Counted from the first letter of the stretch, positions 17,205 to 31,573 are shown. The stretch: 62,310 nt of DNA from Sphingosinicella sp. YJ22 (GCF_011320075.1 NZ_JAANPA010000015.1:1-62310), one strand, 5' to 3'. The notes: generated by a model from the letters alone, not told the origin. Made by a program: numbers and translations.

Positions 17205-17332
17205 CGCCTTTCGCGCCTCGCGCGCGGACGAGGGGAGAATAGGGCTTTTCAGCAAATCCTCACAAGGCGCTCATGCCGCTCACCCGCGGTTGAGGCAGGG
17301 CGGGGCATATCCCACAGCAGGAAAGCGCCCGC

Positions 17333-18751
17333 ATGGATACCGTCGCTGCCGCCACCCGGTCCCCCGCATTCCGCCTCTTCGTCACCATCCTGGTGGCGCT
17401 GGCCTTCACCATCCCGCTGCTTTCGGTGTGGGTGCTCGTCTACGACCGCCAGGAGCAGTCGAACGTCGCGCAAAGCTCGATCGCGCAAGGCTGGGGCGGT
17501 CCGCAGGTCGTCTCCGGCCCTCTGCTGGTCATTCCCTATCGCACCACGTCCACCGAGACCGACACGGTCAACGGCCAGCCGCTGACCCGCACCGTCGAGC
17601 GCTGGGAGACGCGCGTGCTGTCGCCCGAGATCGTCCAGCTGGACACCGAGCTTCGCCCCGAGCGACGCAGCCGTTCGATCTACGAGGCGATCGTCTATGA
17701 CGCCGCGTTTCAGGGGCGGGCGCGCTTCGCCCTGCCGCGCGATATCCAGCGCTACGGCATCGACCCGGCGCGGCTCGACCTCGCCCGTGCCGAATTGCGC
17801 TTTGGCCTGTCGGACCCGCGCGGGCTCGGCGCTAATCCGCGCGTGACGGCCGGCGGCAACCAGCTGCCGCTTCACCCGGGCGGGGGCACCGCGCAGAACC
17901 GGTCGCCCGGCTTCTTCGCCTGGCTCGATGCCGCCGCGCTGGCAGGAGGCCCGATCGAGATCGCATTCCAGTTCGACCTGCGCGGCAACCGCTCGCTCGC
18001 GCTCGCGCCGCAGGCGGGCGACACCAGCTGGCGGGTGCGGTCGAGCTGGCCGCATCCCAGCTTCGGCGGCGGCTTCCTCCCGGCGGCCCGCGACGTCGGC
18101 GCCCAGGGCTTCACCGCCACCTACCGGGTCGGCAATCTTGCCCTCGGCCACAATCTCATCGGCAGCGAGGTGCCGCCGCCTCCGCCGCCCGCATCCGGCG
18201 AACCCGCGGCCTACGATCGCGCCGGCCCCGCCGGGGAGGCCGGCCGGCATCAATCGGCGCAGATCGACCTCATCCAGCCGGTCGACCTTTACGACCAGGT
18301 CAACCGAGCGACCAAATACGGCTTCCTGTTCATCGGCTTCACCTTCCTCGCCTTCCTGATGTTCGACATCGTCGGCGGGGTGCGGGTGTCGGGGGTCGAG
18401 TATCTGCTGGTCGGCGCCGGGCTCATCCTGTTCTTCGTGATGCTGCTCGCCTTTGCCGAGGTGATCGGCTTCACATTGGCCTATCTGGTCGCAGCCGCGG
18501 CGATCACCGGCCTCATCGCCTTCTACTCGGCGGCGGTGCTCAAGAGCCGGCGGCGGGCGATGCTGGTCGCGGGCCTGCTAGTCGCGCTGTACGCGACGCT
18601 CTACCTGCTGCTCAGCCTCGAAGCCTATTCGCTGCTGATCGGCTCGCTGCTTCTCTTCGCCGCGCTCGCCGCGACCATGTACCTCACCCGCAACCTCAAC
18701 TGGGGCGCGCGGATCGAGGAGGAGGTCGGGGCTGCCCAGCCGGACGTGTGA
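17333..18751 (+). CDS. creD: Inner membrane protein CreD
   Basis: The product has 472 residues, near the family's usual 450. An N-terminal membrane segment (FRLFVTILVALAFTIPLLSV) precedes a large periplasmic domain (residues about 40-310). About five C-terminal membrane segments follow, beginning with KYGFLFIGFTFLAFLMFDIV and ending LLIGSLLLFAALAATMYLTR. A Pro-rich patch (PPPPPPAS) lies before the membrane region. AGGAAAG lies upstream of ATG. In E. coli CreD belongs to the CreBC regulon and affects envelope and beta-lactam phenotypes; its biochemical role is unknown. No creB or creC is adjacent. Confidence 0.9.
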   Translation: MDTVAAATRSPAFRLFVTILVALAFTIPLLSVWVLVYDRQEQSNVAQSSIAQGWGGPQVVSGPLLVIPYRTTSTETDTVNGQPLTRTVERWETRVLSPEIVQLDTELRPERRSRSIYEAIVYDAAFQGRARFALPRDIQRYGIDPARLDLARAELRFGLSDPRGLGANPRVTAGGNQLPLHPGGGTAQNRSPGFFAWLDAAALAGGPIEIAFQFDLRGNRSLALAPQAGDTSWRVRSSWPHPSFGGGFLPAARDVGAQGFTATYRVGNLALGHNLIGSEVPPPPPPASGEPAAYDRAGPAGEAGRHQSAQIDLIQPVDLYDQVNRATKYGFLFIGFTFLAFLMFDIVGGVRVSGVEYLLVGAGLILFFVMLLAFAEVIGFTLAYLVAAAAITGLIAFYSAAVLKSRRRAMLVAGLLVALYATLYLLLSLEAYSLLIGSLLLFAALAATMYLTRNLNWGARIEEEVGAAQPDV

Positions 18752-18835
18752 GTTGGTGAAGCGCGCCTGCTCCTAGACCATTGAGCGGGCGCGCTTCTGG
18801 CGCTATCGCGGGGCCGAAAAAGCGGGGGACCTGCC

Positions 18836-19618
18836 GTGGCCGAATTCTTCCTTCCCAAGAACAGCACGATCAAGAAGGGGAAGACCCATGCCGCCCCCGC
18901 GGGCGCGGCGAAGGTCCGCAAGTTCAAGATCTACCGCTACGATCCCGACGCCGGCGAGAATCCGCGCTACGACACCTATGAGATCGACAGCGAGGCGTGC
19001 GGGCCGATGGTCCTCGACGCGCTCATCAAGATCAAGTCGGAGCAGGACCCGACGCTGACCTTCCGCCGCTCGTGCCGCGAGGGCATCTGCGGCTCCTGCT
19101 CGATGAACATGAACGGCAAGAACGGCCTCGCCTGCACCACCGCGATCGAGGATCTGAAGGGCGACGTGCGCATTTCGCCGCTGCCGCACATGGACGTGAT
19201 CAAGGACCTCGTCCCCGACTTCACCCACTTCTACGCCCAGTACGCGTCGATCGAGCCGTGGCTGAAGACCGCGACTCCCGAGCCGTCGGGCAAGGAGCGG
19301 CTCCAATCGCCGGAGGACCGCGCCAAGCTGGACGGCCTCTACGAGTGCATCCTGTGCGCCTGCTGCTCGACCTCGTGCCCGAGCTATTGGTGGAATGCCG
19401 ACAAGTTCCTTGGGCCTGCGATCCTGCTCCAGGCCTATCGCTGGCTCGCCGACAGCCGCGACGAGATGACCGGCGAGCGGCTCGACCAGCTCGAGGACCC
19501 GTTCCGCCTGTATCGCTGCCACACGATCATGAACTGCGCGAACGTCTGCCCCAAGGGCCTCAACCCCGCCAAGGCGATCGCCGAGACCAAGAAGCTCATG
19601 ATGGAGCGCGCGGTTTGA
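18836..19618 (+). CDS. sdhB: Succinate dehydrogenase iron-sulfur subunit
   Basis: The product has 260 residues from a GTG start behind GGGGGAC. The [2Fe-2S] cysteines are in [16 protein letters not shown] and LACTT. The [4Fe-4S] and [3Fe-4S] clusters are bound by [16 protein letters not shown] and [17 protein letters not shown]. The subunit passes electrons from SdhA flavin to ubiquinone in complex II and joins the TCA cycle to respiration. sdhC, sdhD and sdhA are not next to it; creD lies upstream, so the complex is encoded at separate loci or sdhB is separated from a cluster elsewhere. Confidence 0.97.
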   Translation: MAEFFLPKNSTIKKGKTHAAPAGAAKVRKFKIYRYDPDAGENPRYDTYEIDSEACGPMVLDALIKIKSEQDPTLTFRRSCREGICGSCSMNMNGKNGLACTTAIEDLKGDVRISPLPHMDVIKDLVPDFTHFYAQYASIEPWLKTATPEPSGKERLQSPEDRAKLDGLYECILCACCSTSCPSYWWNADKFLGPAILLQAYRWLADSRDEMTGERLDQLEDPFRLYRCHTIMNCANVCPKGLNPAKAIAETKKLMMERAV

Positions 19619-19620
19619 CC

Positions 19621-19730
19621 GCCTCCCCTCCCGCTCGCGGGAGGGGATTGAGGGGTGGGGGCGGACTGACCGCTTCCGCTGGCATCCCATTTCCCCACCC
19701 CCGGCCCCTCCCGCAAGCGGGAGGGGAGGC
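19621..19730. repeat. Inverted repeat unit that donates a Shine-Dalgarno
   Basis: The left arm at 19621-19665 (starting GCCTCCCCTCCCGCTCGCGG) is the reverse complement, nearly exactly, of the right arm at 19688-19730 (ending GCGGGAGGGGAGGC). They flank a short spacer. The right arm abuts the thioesterase ATG, and its GGGAGG lies six bases from the start codon. The unit resembles short palindromic repeat doublets found between genes. Confidence 0.85.
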
Positions 19731-20179
19731 ATGAACGTCCATCCCGCCATCCGCCACGAGCCGGCGCCCGACCATCCGGGCTGGTTCACCTGGGACGTGA
19801 CCGGACCCGAGCGATTCAACAGCTCGATCGGCCGCCTGCTCGTGCGCCGCGGCGAGGATGGGGGCGGCTGGTGCCGGATGTTCCCCACGCAAACCCATTC
19901 CAACCTCGGCAACAAGGTTCATGGCGGCGCGCTGATGACCTTCATCGACATGGCGCTCTATGCCGGCGGAGCGATGGCCGGTGCCAATGTCGCGATGGCC
20001 GTCACCCTCGACTGCTCGGTCCAGTTCCTCGACGCCGGCGAGCTTGGTGAGCCGCTCGACGCCGAGGTTGAGCTTCTCCGCGAGACCGGCCGCCTCGTCT
20101 TCATTCGCGGCCGGCTTCTCCAGGGCGAGCGGCTGGTCGCGTCCTTCTCGGCGAGCCTGCGCAAGGCGGTCTTGCCGCG

Positions 20180-20183
<4 letters not shown>
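19731..20183 (+). CDS. PaaI-type thioesterase (hotdog fold)
   Basis: The product has 150 residues. FPTQTHSNLGNKVHGGALMT carries the NxxxHGG-type active-site helix of PaaI/4HBT hotdog thioesterases, and later strands include VTLDCSVQFLDAGELGEPLD and VFIRGRLLQGERLVASFSAS. It would hydrolyse acyl- or aryl-CoA thioesters. Its ribosome binding site comes from the inverted repeat just upstream. It overlaps zapE by four bases (ATGA), a common pairing in compact operons with no proven functional link. Confidence 0.85.
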
Positions 20184-22361
<2,178 letters not shown>

Positions 22362-22380
22362 TCATTCTAGAAAGAAATCC

Positions 22381-23268
<888 letters not shown>

Positions 23269-23335
23269 CGGAGGTTTAAAGCCGGTCAGCGAGGGGCTAG
23301 ATACCGCCCGTCCTTCAGAGAGTTCGAGACGATTA

Positions 23336-26245
23336 ATGGCGCGCGAGGATGATGCTGCTCAGATGCTGGAGGGGGTGAGTCCCGCTTACCTCCAGTCGCT
23401 CTACGCGCGCTATTCGTCCGACCCCGCGTCGGTGGAGCCGCACTGGCAGCGCTGGTTCGAAGGCGCGGCACAGATGGTGTCGGGGCCGAGCTGGCAGCGG
23501 TCCAACTGGCCACCGTCCGACACCGACGCTCTGACCGCGGGCCTCGACCCGACCCAGGCGGCGATCGACAAGCCGGCCAACGGCGCCAAGGCCGCGGCCG
23601 CCGCGGCTCCGGCCGCCAAGTCTGCGCCGGTCAGCGAGGACGCGATCCACCAGGCGGCGCAGGACGTCGTCCGGGCGATGATGCTGATCCGCACCTACCG
23701 GGTGCGCGGCCACCTCGCCGCCGATCTTGACCCGCTCGGCCTTCACGAGCGCGAGTTGCCCGAGGATTTGACGCCCGAATTCCACGGCCTCGATCCGAAC
23801 AGCGACCGGCCGATCTATCTCGACGGCGCTCTCGGCTTCAAGACCGCCACCGTGCGCGAGATCGTCGAGGTGCTGCGCCGCAATTATTGCGGCCATGTCG
23901 GCCTCGAATATATGCACATCAACGACCTCGCCGAGCGCCGCTTCCTGCAGGAGCGGATGGAAGGCAAGGACGCCGCGATCGCGTTCACGCCCGAGGGCAA
24001 GCAGGCGATTCTCGGTAAGGTCATCCAGGGCGAGCAGTGGGAGAAGTTCCTCGCCCGCAAATATGTCGGCACCAAGCGCTTCGGCCTCGACGGCGGTGAA
24101 TCCATGGTCCCGGCGCTGGAAGCCGTCATCAAATATGGCGGCCAGTTCGGAATCTCTCAGATCGTCATCGGAATGGCGCACCGCGGCCGCCTCAACGTGC
24201 TCGCCAACGTGATGGGCAAGCCCTACCGTGCGATCTTCTCCGAATTCGCCGGCGGCTCCGCCAATCCCGAGGATGTCGGCGGCTCGGGCGACGTCAAATA
24301 CCATCTCGGCACCTCGTCGGACCGCGAGTTCGACGGCGTGAAGGTTCACCTGTCGCTGGTTGCCAACCCGAGCCATCTCGAGGCGGTCGACCCGGTCGTT
24401 CTCGGCAAGGTCAAGGCCGAGCAGACCGCGATCGGCGACAGCGAGGGCGCCAAGGTCCTGCCGGTGCTCCTCCACGGCGACGCCGCCTTTGCCGGCCAGG
24501 GCATCGTCGCGGAGTGCTTCGGCTTCTCCGACCTGCCGGGCTACGACACCGGCGGCTGCCTCCACTTCGTCATCAACAACCAGATCGGCTTCACCACGAG
24601 CCCGCGCTTCGCGCGCTCCTCGCCTTACCCGTCGGACGTCGCCAAGATCGTCCAGGCGCCGATCCTCCACGTCAACGGCGACGATCCCGAGGCGGTGACC
24701 TTCGCCTGCAAGCTGGCGATCGAGTACCGCCAGACCTTCCGGCGCGACATCGTCATCGACATGTGGTGCTACCGCCGCTTCGGCCACAATGAGGGCGACG
24801 AGCCGAGCTTCACCCAGCCGCTCATGTACGCCAAGATCCGCAATCATCCCCCGGTCTCGGAAATCTATGCCGAGCGCCTCGAGCGCGAGCGCGTCGTCGA
24901 CGCTCACCAGGTCGAGGAGATGCGGAAGGCTTATGTCGCCACGCTCGAGGACGAGTTCGAGGCGGCCAAATCCTATCTGCCCAACAAGGCCGATTGGTTC
25001 GGCGGGCGCTGGAAAGGTCTCGGCCGTCCCGACACTCCGGAGACCGAGCGCCGCAACGTCGTCACCGCGATCGAACCGGAGGCAATGGAAGAGATCGGTC
25101 GGATCATCACCACTGTCCCGCCCGGCTTCACAATTCACAAGACTCTCCAGCGCGTCCTCGATGCCAAGAAGGCGATGTTCGAGAGCGGCGAAGGCTTCGA
25201 CTGGGCGACCGCCGAGGCGCTCGCCTTCGGAAGCCTCGTCAAGGAAGGCCATCAGGTCCGCCTGTCGGGCCAGGACAGCGGCCGCGGCACCTTCAGCCAA
25301 CGCCACGCCGTGTGGCGCAATCAGCAGACCGGCGAGCGCTACATCCCGCTGTGCCATGTCGACGGCGGCCGCTTCGAGGTTCGCGACAGCCCGCTCTCCG
25401 AATTCGGCGTGCTCGGCTTCGAATATGGCTATGCCTCGGCCGACCCGCGCAGCCTGGTGCTGTGGGAGGCGCAGTTCGGCGACTTCGTCAACGGCGCCCA
25501 GGTCATTATCGACCAGTTCATCGCCGCCGGCGAAGCCAAATGGCTTCGCGCCAACGGCCTCGTGATGCTCCTGCCGCACGGCTACGAAGGCCAGGGCCCC
25601 GAGCACAGCTCGGCTCGACCCGAACGGTTCCTGCAGCTGTGCGCCGAGGACAATATGCAGGTCGCCAACTGCACGACCCCGGCCAACTATTTCCACATCC
25701 TGCGCCGGCAGATGCGCCGCGACTTCCGCAAGCCGCTGATCATGATGACGCCCAAGTCGCTGCTTCGCCACAAGCTGGCGGTGTCGAGCGCGAGCGACTT
25801 CACCGGCGACAGTCATTTTCGCCGAATCATGTCGGACACCGCGCCGCCGGCCGATGCCGACGTGAAGCGCCTCGTCCTGTGCAGCGGCAAGGTCGCCTAC
25901 GACCTCATCGAGGCGCGCGACAAGGCCGGCGCGCGCGACACCACGATCGTGCGCATCGAGCAGCTCTACCCCTTCCCGTCCGAGCCTTTGGTCGATCGCC
26001 TCAAGCGCATGACCGACCTTGAGACCGTGGTCTGGGCTCAGGAGGAACCGAAGAACCAAGGTGCCTGGTTCTTCGTCGATCCGCTGATCGAGCAATGCCT
26101 CGCCGAGGCGGGCGCGAAGCCGCAGCGGGCGCGCTATGCCGGACGTCCGTCCTCCGCTTCTCCGGCGACGGGCCTTGCCAAACGCCACGCAGCCGAGCAG
26201 GCCGCGCTCATCGCCGACGCGCTCGGCATCGACAGCAAGTCCTAG
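23336..26245 (+). CDS. sucA: 2-oxoglutarate dehydrogenase E1 component
   Basis: The product has 969 residues. ATG 23336 is the start; the frame is open upstream into sucD by chance. Early residues EGVSPAYLQSLYARYSSDPASV are typical of OdhA/SucA N-termini. The thiamine diphosphate region includes IGMAHRGRLNVLANVMGKPY, GDAAFAGQGIVAECFGFSDL and NNQIGFTTSP, and the C-terminal half has HGYEGQGPEHSSARPERFLQ. An Ala-rich linker lies at residues about 80-105. It decarboxylates 2-oxoglutarate and passes the succinyl group to SucB. It sits in the TCA operon between sucD and sucB. Confidence 0.97.
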   Translation: MAREDDAAQMLEGVSPAYLQSLYARYSSDPASVEPHWQRWFEGAAQMVSGPSWQRSNWPPSDTDALTAGLDPTQAAIDKPANGAKAAAAAAPAAKSAPVSEDAIHQAAQDVVRAMMLIRTYRVRGHLAADLDPLGLHERELPEDLTPEFHGLDPNSDRPIYLDGALGFKTATVREIVEVLRRNYCGHVGLEYMHINDLAERRFLQERMEGKDAAIAFTPEGKQAILGKVIQGEQWEKFLARKYVGTKRFGLDGGESMVPALEAVIKYGGQFGISQIVIGMAHRGRLNVLANVMGKPYRAIFSEFAGGSANPEDVGGSGDVKYHLGTSSDREFDGVKVHLSLVANPSHLEAVDPVVLGKVKAEQTAIGDSEGAKVLPVLLHGDAAFAGQGIVAECFGFSDLPGYDTGGCLHFVINNQIGFTTSPRFARSSPYPSDVAKIVQAPILHVNGDDPEAVTFACKLAIEYRQTFRRDIVIDMWCYRRFGHNEGDEPSFTQPLMYAKIRNHPPVSEIYAERLERERVVDAHQVEEMRKAYVATLEDEFEAAKSYLPNKADWFGGRWKGLGRPDTPETERRNVVTAIEPEAMEEIGRIITTVPPGFTIHKTLQRVLDAKKAMFESGEGFDWATAEALAFGSLVKEGHQVRLSGQDSGRGTFSQRHAVWRNQQTGERYIPLCHVDGGRFEVRDSPLSEFGVLGFEYGYASADPRSLVLWEAQFGDFVNGAQVIIDQFIAAGEAKWLRANGLVMLLPHGYEGQGPEHSSARPERFLQLCAEDNMQVANCTTPANYFHILRRQMRRDFRKPLIMMTPKSLLRHKLAVSSASDFTGDSHFRRIMSDTAPPADADVKRLVLCSGKVAYDLIEARDKAGARDTTIVRIEQLYPFPSEPLVDRLKRMTDLETVVWAQEEPKNQGAWFFVDPLIEQCLAEAGAKPQRARYAGRPSSASPATGLAKRHAAEQAALIADALGIDSKS

Positions 26246-26282
26246 GCCGCGCCGGGCGCGGGCTGAACAAGAGGGTTTTTGA

Positions 26283-27542
26283 ATGGCTACCGACGTCAAG
26301 GTTCCAACGCTTGGCGAGTCGATCACCGAGGCCACGGTCGGCCAGTGGCTGAAGCAGCCCGGCGACGCGGTCGCGGCCGACGAGGCGATCGCGAGCCTTG
26401 AGACCGACAAGGTCGCGGTCGAGGTCAACGCGCCGGTCGCCGGGACGATGGGCGAGCAACTCGTCGCCGAGGGCGACAATGTCGAGGTCGGCGCGGTGAT
26501 CGCGCGCATCGAGACCAACGGCGCCGCCGCCAAGCCGTCGGCCGCGCCCCAGCAGGCCGTCGCCGCGACCGTGCAGGAGAATGCCGGCGAGAATATCGAG
26601 CTTCGCGACGAAGGGGATGGCGGCGAGGTCGACGAGCACGGCAACCTCACGCTGTCGCCGGCAGTGCGCCGCGTCGTGCTCGAGCATCATCTCGACCCGT
26701 CCAAGATCAAGGGCACCGGCAAGGACGGGCGCCTAACCAAGGACGACGTGCTCGCCGCCGCCAAGGCGCAGAAGGCGGCGCCGGCGCCGGCTCCCGCCGC
26801 CCAGGCCCCAGCGCCTGCCCCTGCAGCCGCCGCGACCGGCGAGCGCCGCGAGGAGCGGGTGCGCATGACGCGCCTGCGCCAGACCATCGCGAGCCGCCTC
26901 AAGGAAGCGCAGAACACCGCCGCGATGCTGACGACGTTCAACGACGTCGACATGAGCGCGGTTATGGCGGCGCGCGGCCGCTACAAGGACCTGTTCGAGA
27001 AGAAACACGGCATCCGCCTCGGCTTCATGAGCTTCTTCGTGAAGGCCGCCACGCTGGCGCTTCGCGACGTTCCCGCGGTCAACGCCTCGATCGAGGGCGA
27101 CGAGATCGTCTACCGCGACTATGCCGACATCTCGGTCGCCGTGTCGGCGCCGCAGGGCCTAGTCGTCCCGGTCATCCGCGACGCCGACAAGTTGAGTTTT
27201 GCAGAGGTCGAGAAGACCATCGCCGACTTCGGCAAGCGCGCCAAGGAGGGCACGCTGAAGATCGAGGAGATGCGCGGCGGAACCTTCACGATCACCAATG
27301 GCGGCGTGTTCGGATCGCTGATGTCGACCCCGATCATCAACCCGCCGCATTCGGCGGTGCTCGGCATGCACCGCATCGACGAGCGGCCGGTGGTCGAGAA
27401 CGGCCAGATCGTGGTCCGCCCGATGATGTACCTGGCTCTGTCCTACGACCACCGACTGATCGACGGCCGCGAGGCGGTCACCTTCCTCGTGCGCATCAAG
27501 GAAGCGCTCGAGGACCCGATGCGGCTGCTGATCGACCTCTGA
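26283..27542 (+). CDS. sucB: 2-oxoglutarate dehydrogenase E2 component
   Basis: The product has 419 residues. It has one lipoyl domain with Lys43 in [10 protein letters not shown], a peripheral-subunit-binding domain around residues 120-155 ([20 protein letters not shown]) and an Ala/Pro-rich linker. The catalytic domain ends with [16 protein letters not shown] (His390 and Asp394). It transfers succinyl from E1 to CoA. It is 37 bases after sucA and 25 bases before lpd, so the whole complex is encoded together. Confidence 0.97.
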   Translation: MATDVKVPTLGESITEATVGQWLKQPGDAVAADEAIASLETDKVAVEVNAPVAGTMGEQLVAEGDNVEVGAVIARIETNGAAAKPSAAPQQAVAATVQENAGENIELRDEGDGGEVDEHGNLTLSPAVRRVVLEHHLDPSKIKGTGKDGRLTKDDVLAAAKAQKAAPAPAPAAQAPAPAPAAAATGERREERVRMTRLRQTIASRLKEAQNTAAMLTTFNDVDMSAVMAARGRYKDLFEKKHGIRLGFMSFFVKAATLALRDVPAVNASIEGDEIVYRDYADISVAVSAPQGLVVPVIRDADKLSFAEVEKTIADFGKRAKEGTLKIEEMRGGTFTITNGGVFGSLMSTPIINPPHSAVLGMHRIDERPVVENGQIVVRPMMYLALSYDHRLIDGREAVTFLVRIKEALEDPMRLLIDL

Positions 27543-27567
27543 TCGCGCCCCCAACGAAAGACGAGTT

Positions 27568-28965
<1,398 letters not shown>

Positions 28966-28981
28966 GGCAGTCCCCCGGCCG

Positions 28982-29680
28982 ATGCGTCAGCAACTGCGCC
29001 GGATCCACATCTGGCTCGGCTGGATCGTCGGCATTCCGCTACTGATCTGGACGATCTCGGGCCTGGTCATGGTCGCTTTCCCGATCGAGACCGTGCGCGG
29101 CGAGCACCTGCTGTCGGAACCCCGGCCGGTTGCGCTCGCGGCGCCCGCAATGGTGCCGCCGACCGGGCCGCGGCCGGTCCTCTCGCTCAGCCTCGAGCAG
29201 CGCGCGATCGGCCCGCGCTGGCTCGTGCGCTTCGCCGATGGCGAGGTGCGGATGGCCGACGCCGCCACCGGACGCGTCCTGCCGCCCCTGTCCGCCCCCG
29301 AGGCCGTTGCCGAGGTCCAGGCGCGCTACCAGGGCGAGGCGAGCGTCGCCGGGGTCGACCGCACGTCCGCCGATGACCCGCCGGTCGAGCTCCGGCGCCC
29401 GATCGCGGCGTGGCGGGTGACGATGACCGACGGCACGCGCTTTTACGTCAACGCCGCGACCGGCGAGATCGTGGCCCGGCGCACGGCGTTGTGGCGCTTC
29501 TACGATTTCATGTGGGGCCTCCACATCATGGACCCCGGCACGCGCGACAATTTCAACAATGTCTGGGTGCGGGCCTTCGCGGGTGTCGCCGCGGTGTCGG
29601 TGGCGCTCGGCCTCGTCCTGCTGCCCCTGACCGTCCGCCGGCGGCGCAGGCGCGCCCAGGCCGCGGCGGCAGGAGGCTAG
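28982..29680 (+). CDS. PepSY-domain inner membrane protein
   Basis: The product has 232 residues. An N-terminal segment RIHIWLGWIVGIPLLIWTIS and a C-terminal segment FAGVAAVSVALGLVLLPLTV flank a periplasmic region with PepSY-like strands (GTRFYVNAATGEIVARR). A heme-ligand-like His lies in FMWGLHIMDPG. PepSY_TM proteins are often linked to iron uptake or reductase activity. It begins 16 bases after lpd but is probably separate in function, and it is one base from the next gene. Confidence 0.78.
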   Translation: MRQQLRRIHIWLGWIVGIPLLIWTISGLVMVAFPIETVRGEHLLSEPRPVALAAPAMVPPTGPRPVLSLSLEQRAIGPRWLVRFADGEVRMADAATGRVLPPLSAPEAVAEVQARYQGEASVAGVDRTSADDPPVELRRPIAAWRVTMTDGTRFYVNAATGEIVARRTALWRFYDFMWGLHIMDPGTRDNFNNVWVRAFAGVAAVSVALGLVLLPLTVRRRRRRAQAAAAGG

Positions 29681-29681
29681 G

Positions 29682-30311
29682 ATGGAACCCGGCACCGTTC
29701 CCGCCGCCCTCGGCCCCGCGCTCGCTCTGCTCGACCTCGCCGGCATCTTCCTGTTCGCGCTGACCGGGGCGCTGGTCGCGGCGGCCAAGCGCCAGACGCT
29801 CGTCACCTTCATCTTCTTCGCGGTGATCACCGGAGTCGGCGGCGGCACGGTGCGCGACCTTCTGATCGGCGCTCCGGTCTTCTGGATCTCCGCAAACACC
29901 GTGCTGGTCATCTGCGTTGCTGCGGCGCTGATCGTGTGGCTGCTGCCGCAGCGACTGCTCCAGGGCCAGGCGCTGCTGTGGCTCGATGCCGTCGGCCTCG
30001 CCGCTTATGCGAGCTTCGGCGCCGCGAAGGGCCTCGCTTATGGGGTTGCGCCGCTGCCGGCGATCGGGATGGGCGTGCTCACCGCCTGCCTCGGCGGCAT
30101 CATCCGCGACGTTCTGGTCGGCGAGCCCAGCATATTGATGCGGCCCGAGCTCTACGTCACCGCGGCGGCGCTCTCCGCGGCGCTGACGGTGGCGCTGATG
30201 ATGGCGGGCGTTCCGGGCTCGGTCGCCGGACCGGTCGCAGCGCTGGCCGGCTTCACCTTGCGCGCCGCCGCCATCGCCCGCGGCTGGTCGCTGCCCGGCT
30301 ACGACCGCTAG
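29682..30311 (+). CDS. Trimeric intracellular cation (TRIC)-like channel, YadS family
   Basis: The product has 209 residues with about seven hydrophobic segments. It has the duplicated glycine motifs of the UPF0126/TRIC fold, GVGGGTVRDLLIG and LGGIIRDVLVGEP, about 85 residues apart. Prokaryotic TRIC proteins form trimeric K+/Na+-permeable channels. AGGAGG lies six bases before ATG, overlapping the end of the PepSY gene. It ends convergently with purT, sharing four bases. Confidence 0.85.
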   Translation: MEPGTVPAALGPALALLDLAGIFLFALTGALVAAAKRQTLVTFIFFAVITGVGGGTVRDLLIGAPVFWISANTVLVICVAAALIVWLLPQRLLQGQALLWLDAVGLAAYASFGAAKGLAYGVAPLPAIGMGVLTACLGGIIRDVLVGEPSILMRPELYVTAAALSAALTVALMMAGVPGSVAGPVAALAGFTLRAAAIARGWSLPGYDR

Positions 30312-31483
30312 ACCGGATAATCGATCCGCACCGCTGCGGCGGCGGCCCGGGCGAGCGAGCGCGCTTCGTCCGTATTGCCGGCGCGCGCGAGGGCGACGCC
30401 CATGCGGCGGTTGGGTCGAGTGACCGGCTTGCCGAAGATTCGGACGTCGACCGGCTTGCCCGGCGACCCGAGGCTGAGCGCCTCCGGCAGCCCGTCGAAG
30501 CGGAAGCGATCCGCCTCCCTGTCGGCGAGGATCACCGCCGAAGCCGAGGGGCCGCGGAATCCGACATCGGGGATCGGCAGGCCGAGGATGGCGCGGGCGT
30601 GGAGGTCGAACTCGGACAGTTCCTGCGAGATCAATGTGACCATGCCGGTGTCGTGCGGTCGCGGGCTCAGCTCGGAGAAGATCGCCTCGTCGCCGCGGAC
30701 GAAGAACTCGACCCCGAACAAGCCGTAGCCGCCCAGATCCTCCACGACGGCGCGCGCCATGTCCTGCGCCTGGCCGAGCGCCACGTCTGACATCGCCATC
30801 GGCTGCCAGCTCTCGCGATAGTCGCCATGCTCCTGGGTGTGGCCGACCGGCGGGCAGAACAGGATTCCGTCGCGCGTGCGTACGGTGAGCAGCGTGATCT
30901 CATAGTCGAAGGCGATATACTCCTCGACGATCACCCGCGGCCGGTCGCCGCGCATGTTGGCGACCGCATAGCTCCACGCGGTCTCCAGCTCGGCTGCATC
31001 GCGCACCGTCGACTGGCCCTTGCCGGAGGAGGACATGACCGGCTTGATCACGCAGGGAAGACCGGTGTGCCCGGCGGCCGCCAGCACCTCGTCGAGGCTC
31101 TCGGCGAAGCGGTAGCGCGAAGTCCTGAGGCCCAAGGTCTCGACGGCGAGGCTTCGGATCGCGTCGCGGTTCATCGTCATCGCCGCGGCCCGCGCCGACG
31201 GGACGACGTGCCAGCCCTCGCTTTCCAGCGCCTCCAACTCCTCGGTGCGGATCGCCTCGATCTCCGGGACGACGAAGTCGGGCCGATGCGTCTCGACCGC
31301 GGCCCGGAGCCGCGCGCCGTCGAGCATCGGGAAGACTTCCGACCTGTCGGCAAGCTGCATCGCCGGCGCGCCTTCATAGCTGTCGCAGGCGACAACCCGG
31401 GCGCCGAGGCGCTTGGCGGAAATGGTGAACTCGCGGCCGAGCTCTCCCGAACCGAGCAGCAGGATGGTGGCGATTTGAGACAT
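30308..31483 (-). CDS. purT: Formate-dependent GAR transformylase 2
   Basis: The product has 391 residues. It is an ATP-grasp enzyme: LLGSGELGREFTISAKRLGA begins the N-terminal domain, CVIKPVMSSSGKGQS holds the nucleotide-binding lysine, and ELSPRPHDTGMVTLISQ is the metal/substrate region. It uses formate and ATP to formylate glycinamide ribonucleotide in purine synthesis, an alternative to PurN. It is transcribed away from the TetR gene starting at 31580. Confidence 0.95.
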   Translation of the reverse strand: MSQIATILLLGSGELGREFTISAKRLGARVVACDSYEGAPAMQLADRSEVFPMLDGARLRAAVETHRPDFVVPEIEAIRTEELEALESEGWHVVPSARAAAMTMNRDAIRSLAVETLGLRTSRYRFAESLDEVLAAAGHTGLPCVIKPVMSSSGKGQSTVRDAAELETAWSYAVANMRGDRPRVIVEEYIAFDYEITLLTVRTRDGILFCPPVGHTQEHGDYRESWQPMAMSDVALGQAQDMARAVVEDLGGYGLFGVEFFVRGDEAIFSELSPRPHDTGMVTLISQELSEFDLHARAILGLPIPDVGFRGPSASAVILADREADRFRFDGLPEALSLGSPGKPVDVRIFGKPVTRPNRRMGVALARAGNTDEARSLARAAAAAVRIDYPV

Positions 31484-31543
31484 ACGGCACGCCTATCCGA
31501 GACGCGGAGCGAGCGGAAGCGTGGCCGACCCCAAGCCGGCCTC

Positions 31544-31573
31544 TTGACACTTGATTGACCGTTCAACTAAGCT
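31544..31573 (+). promoter_or_regulatory. TetR gene promoter with overlapping dyad
   Basis: TTGACA (31544-31549) is a good -35, with TAAGCT (31568-31573) as a -10 candidate at an 18-base spacing. Within it, TTGACCGTTCAA is a TTGA/TCAA inverted repeat with a four-base spacer, like many TetR operators. This suggests autoregulation. Confidence 0.5.

Noticed and set aside
23333..26650. A 1105-residue open frame antisense to sucA
   Set aside because: It lies fully opposite a well-supported enzyme, has no recognisable domain, and arises because GC-rich codon bias leaves one antisense frame without stops.
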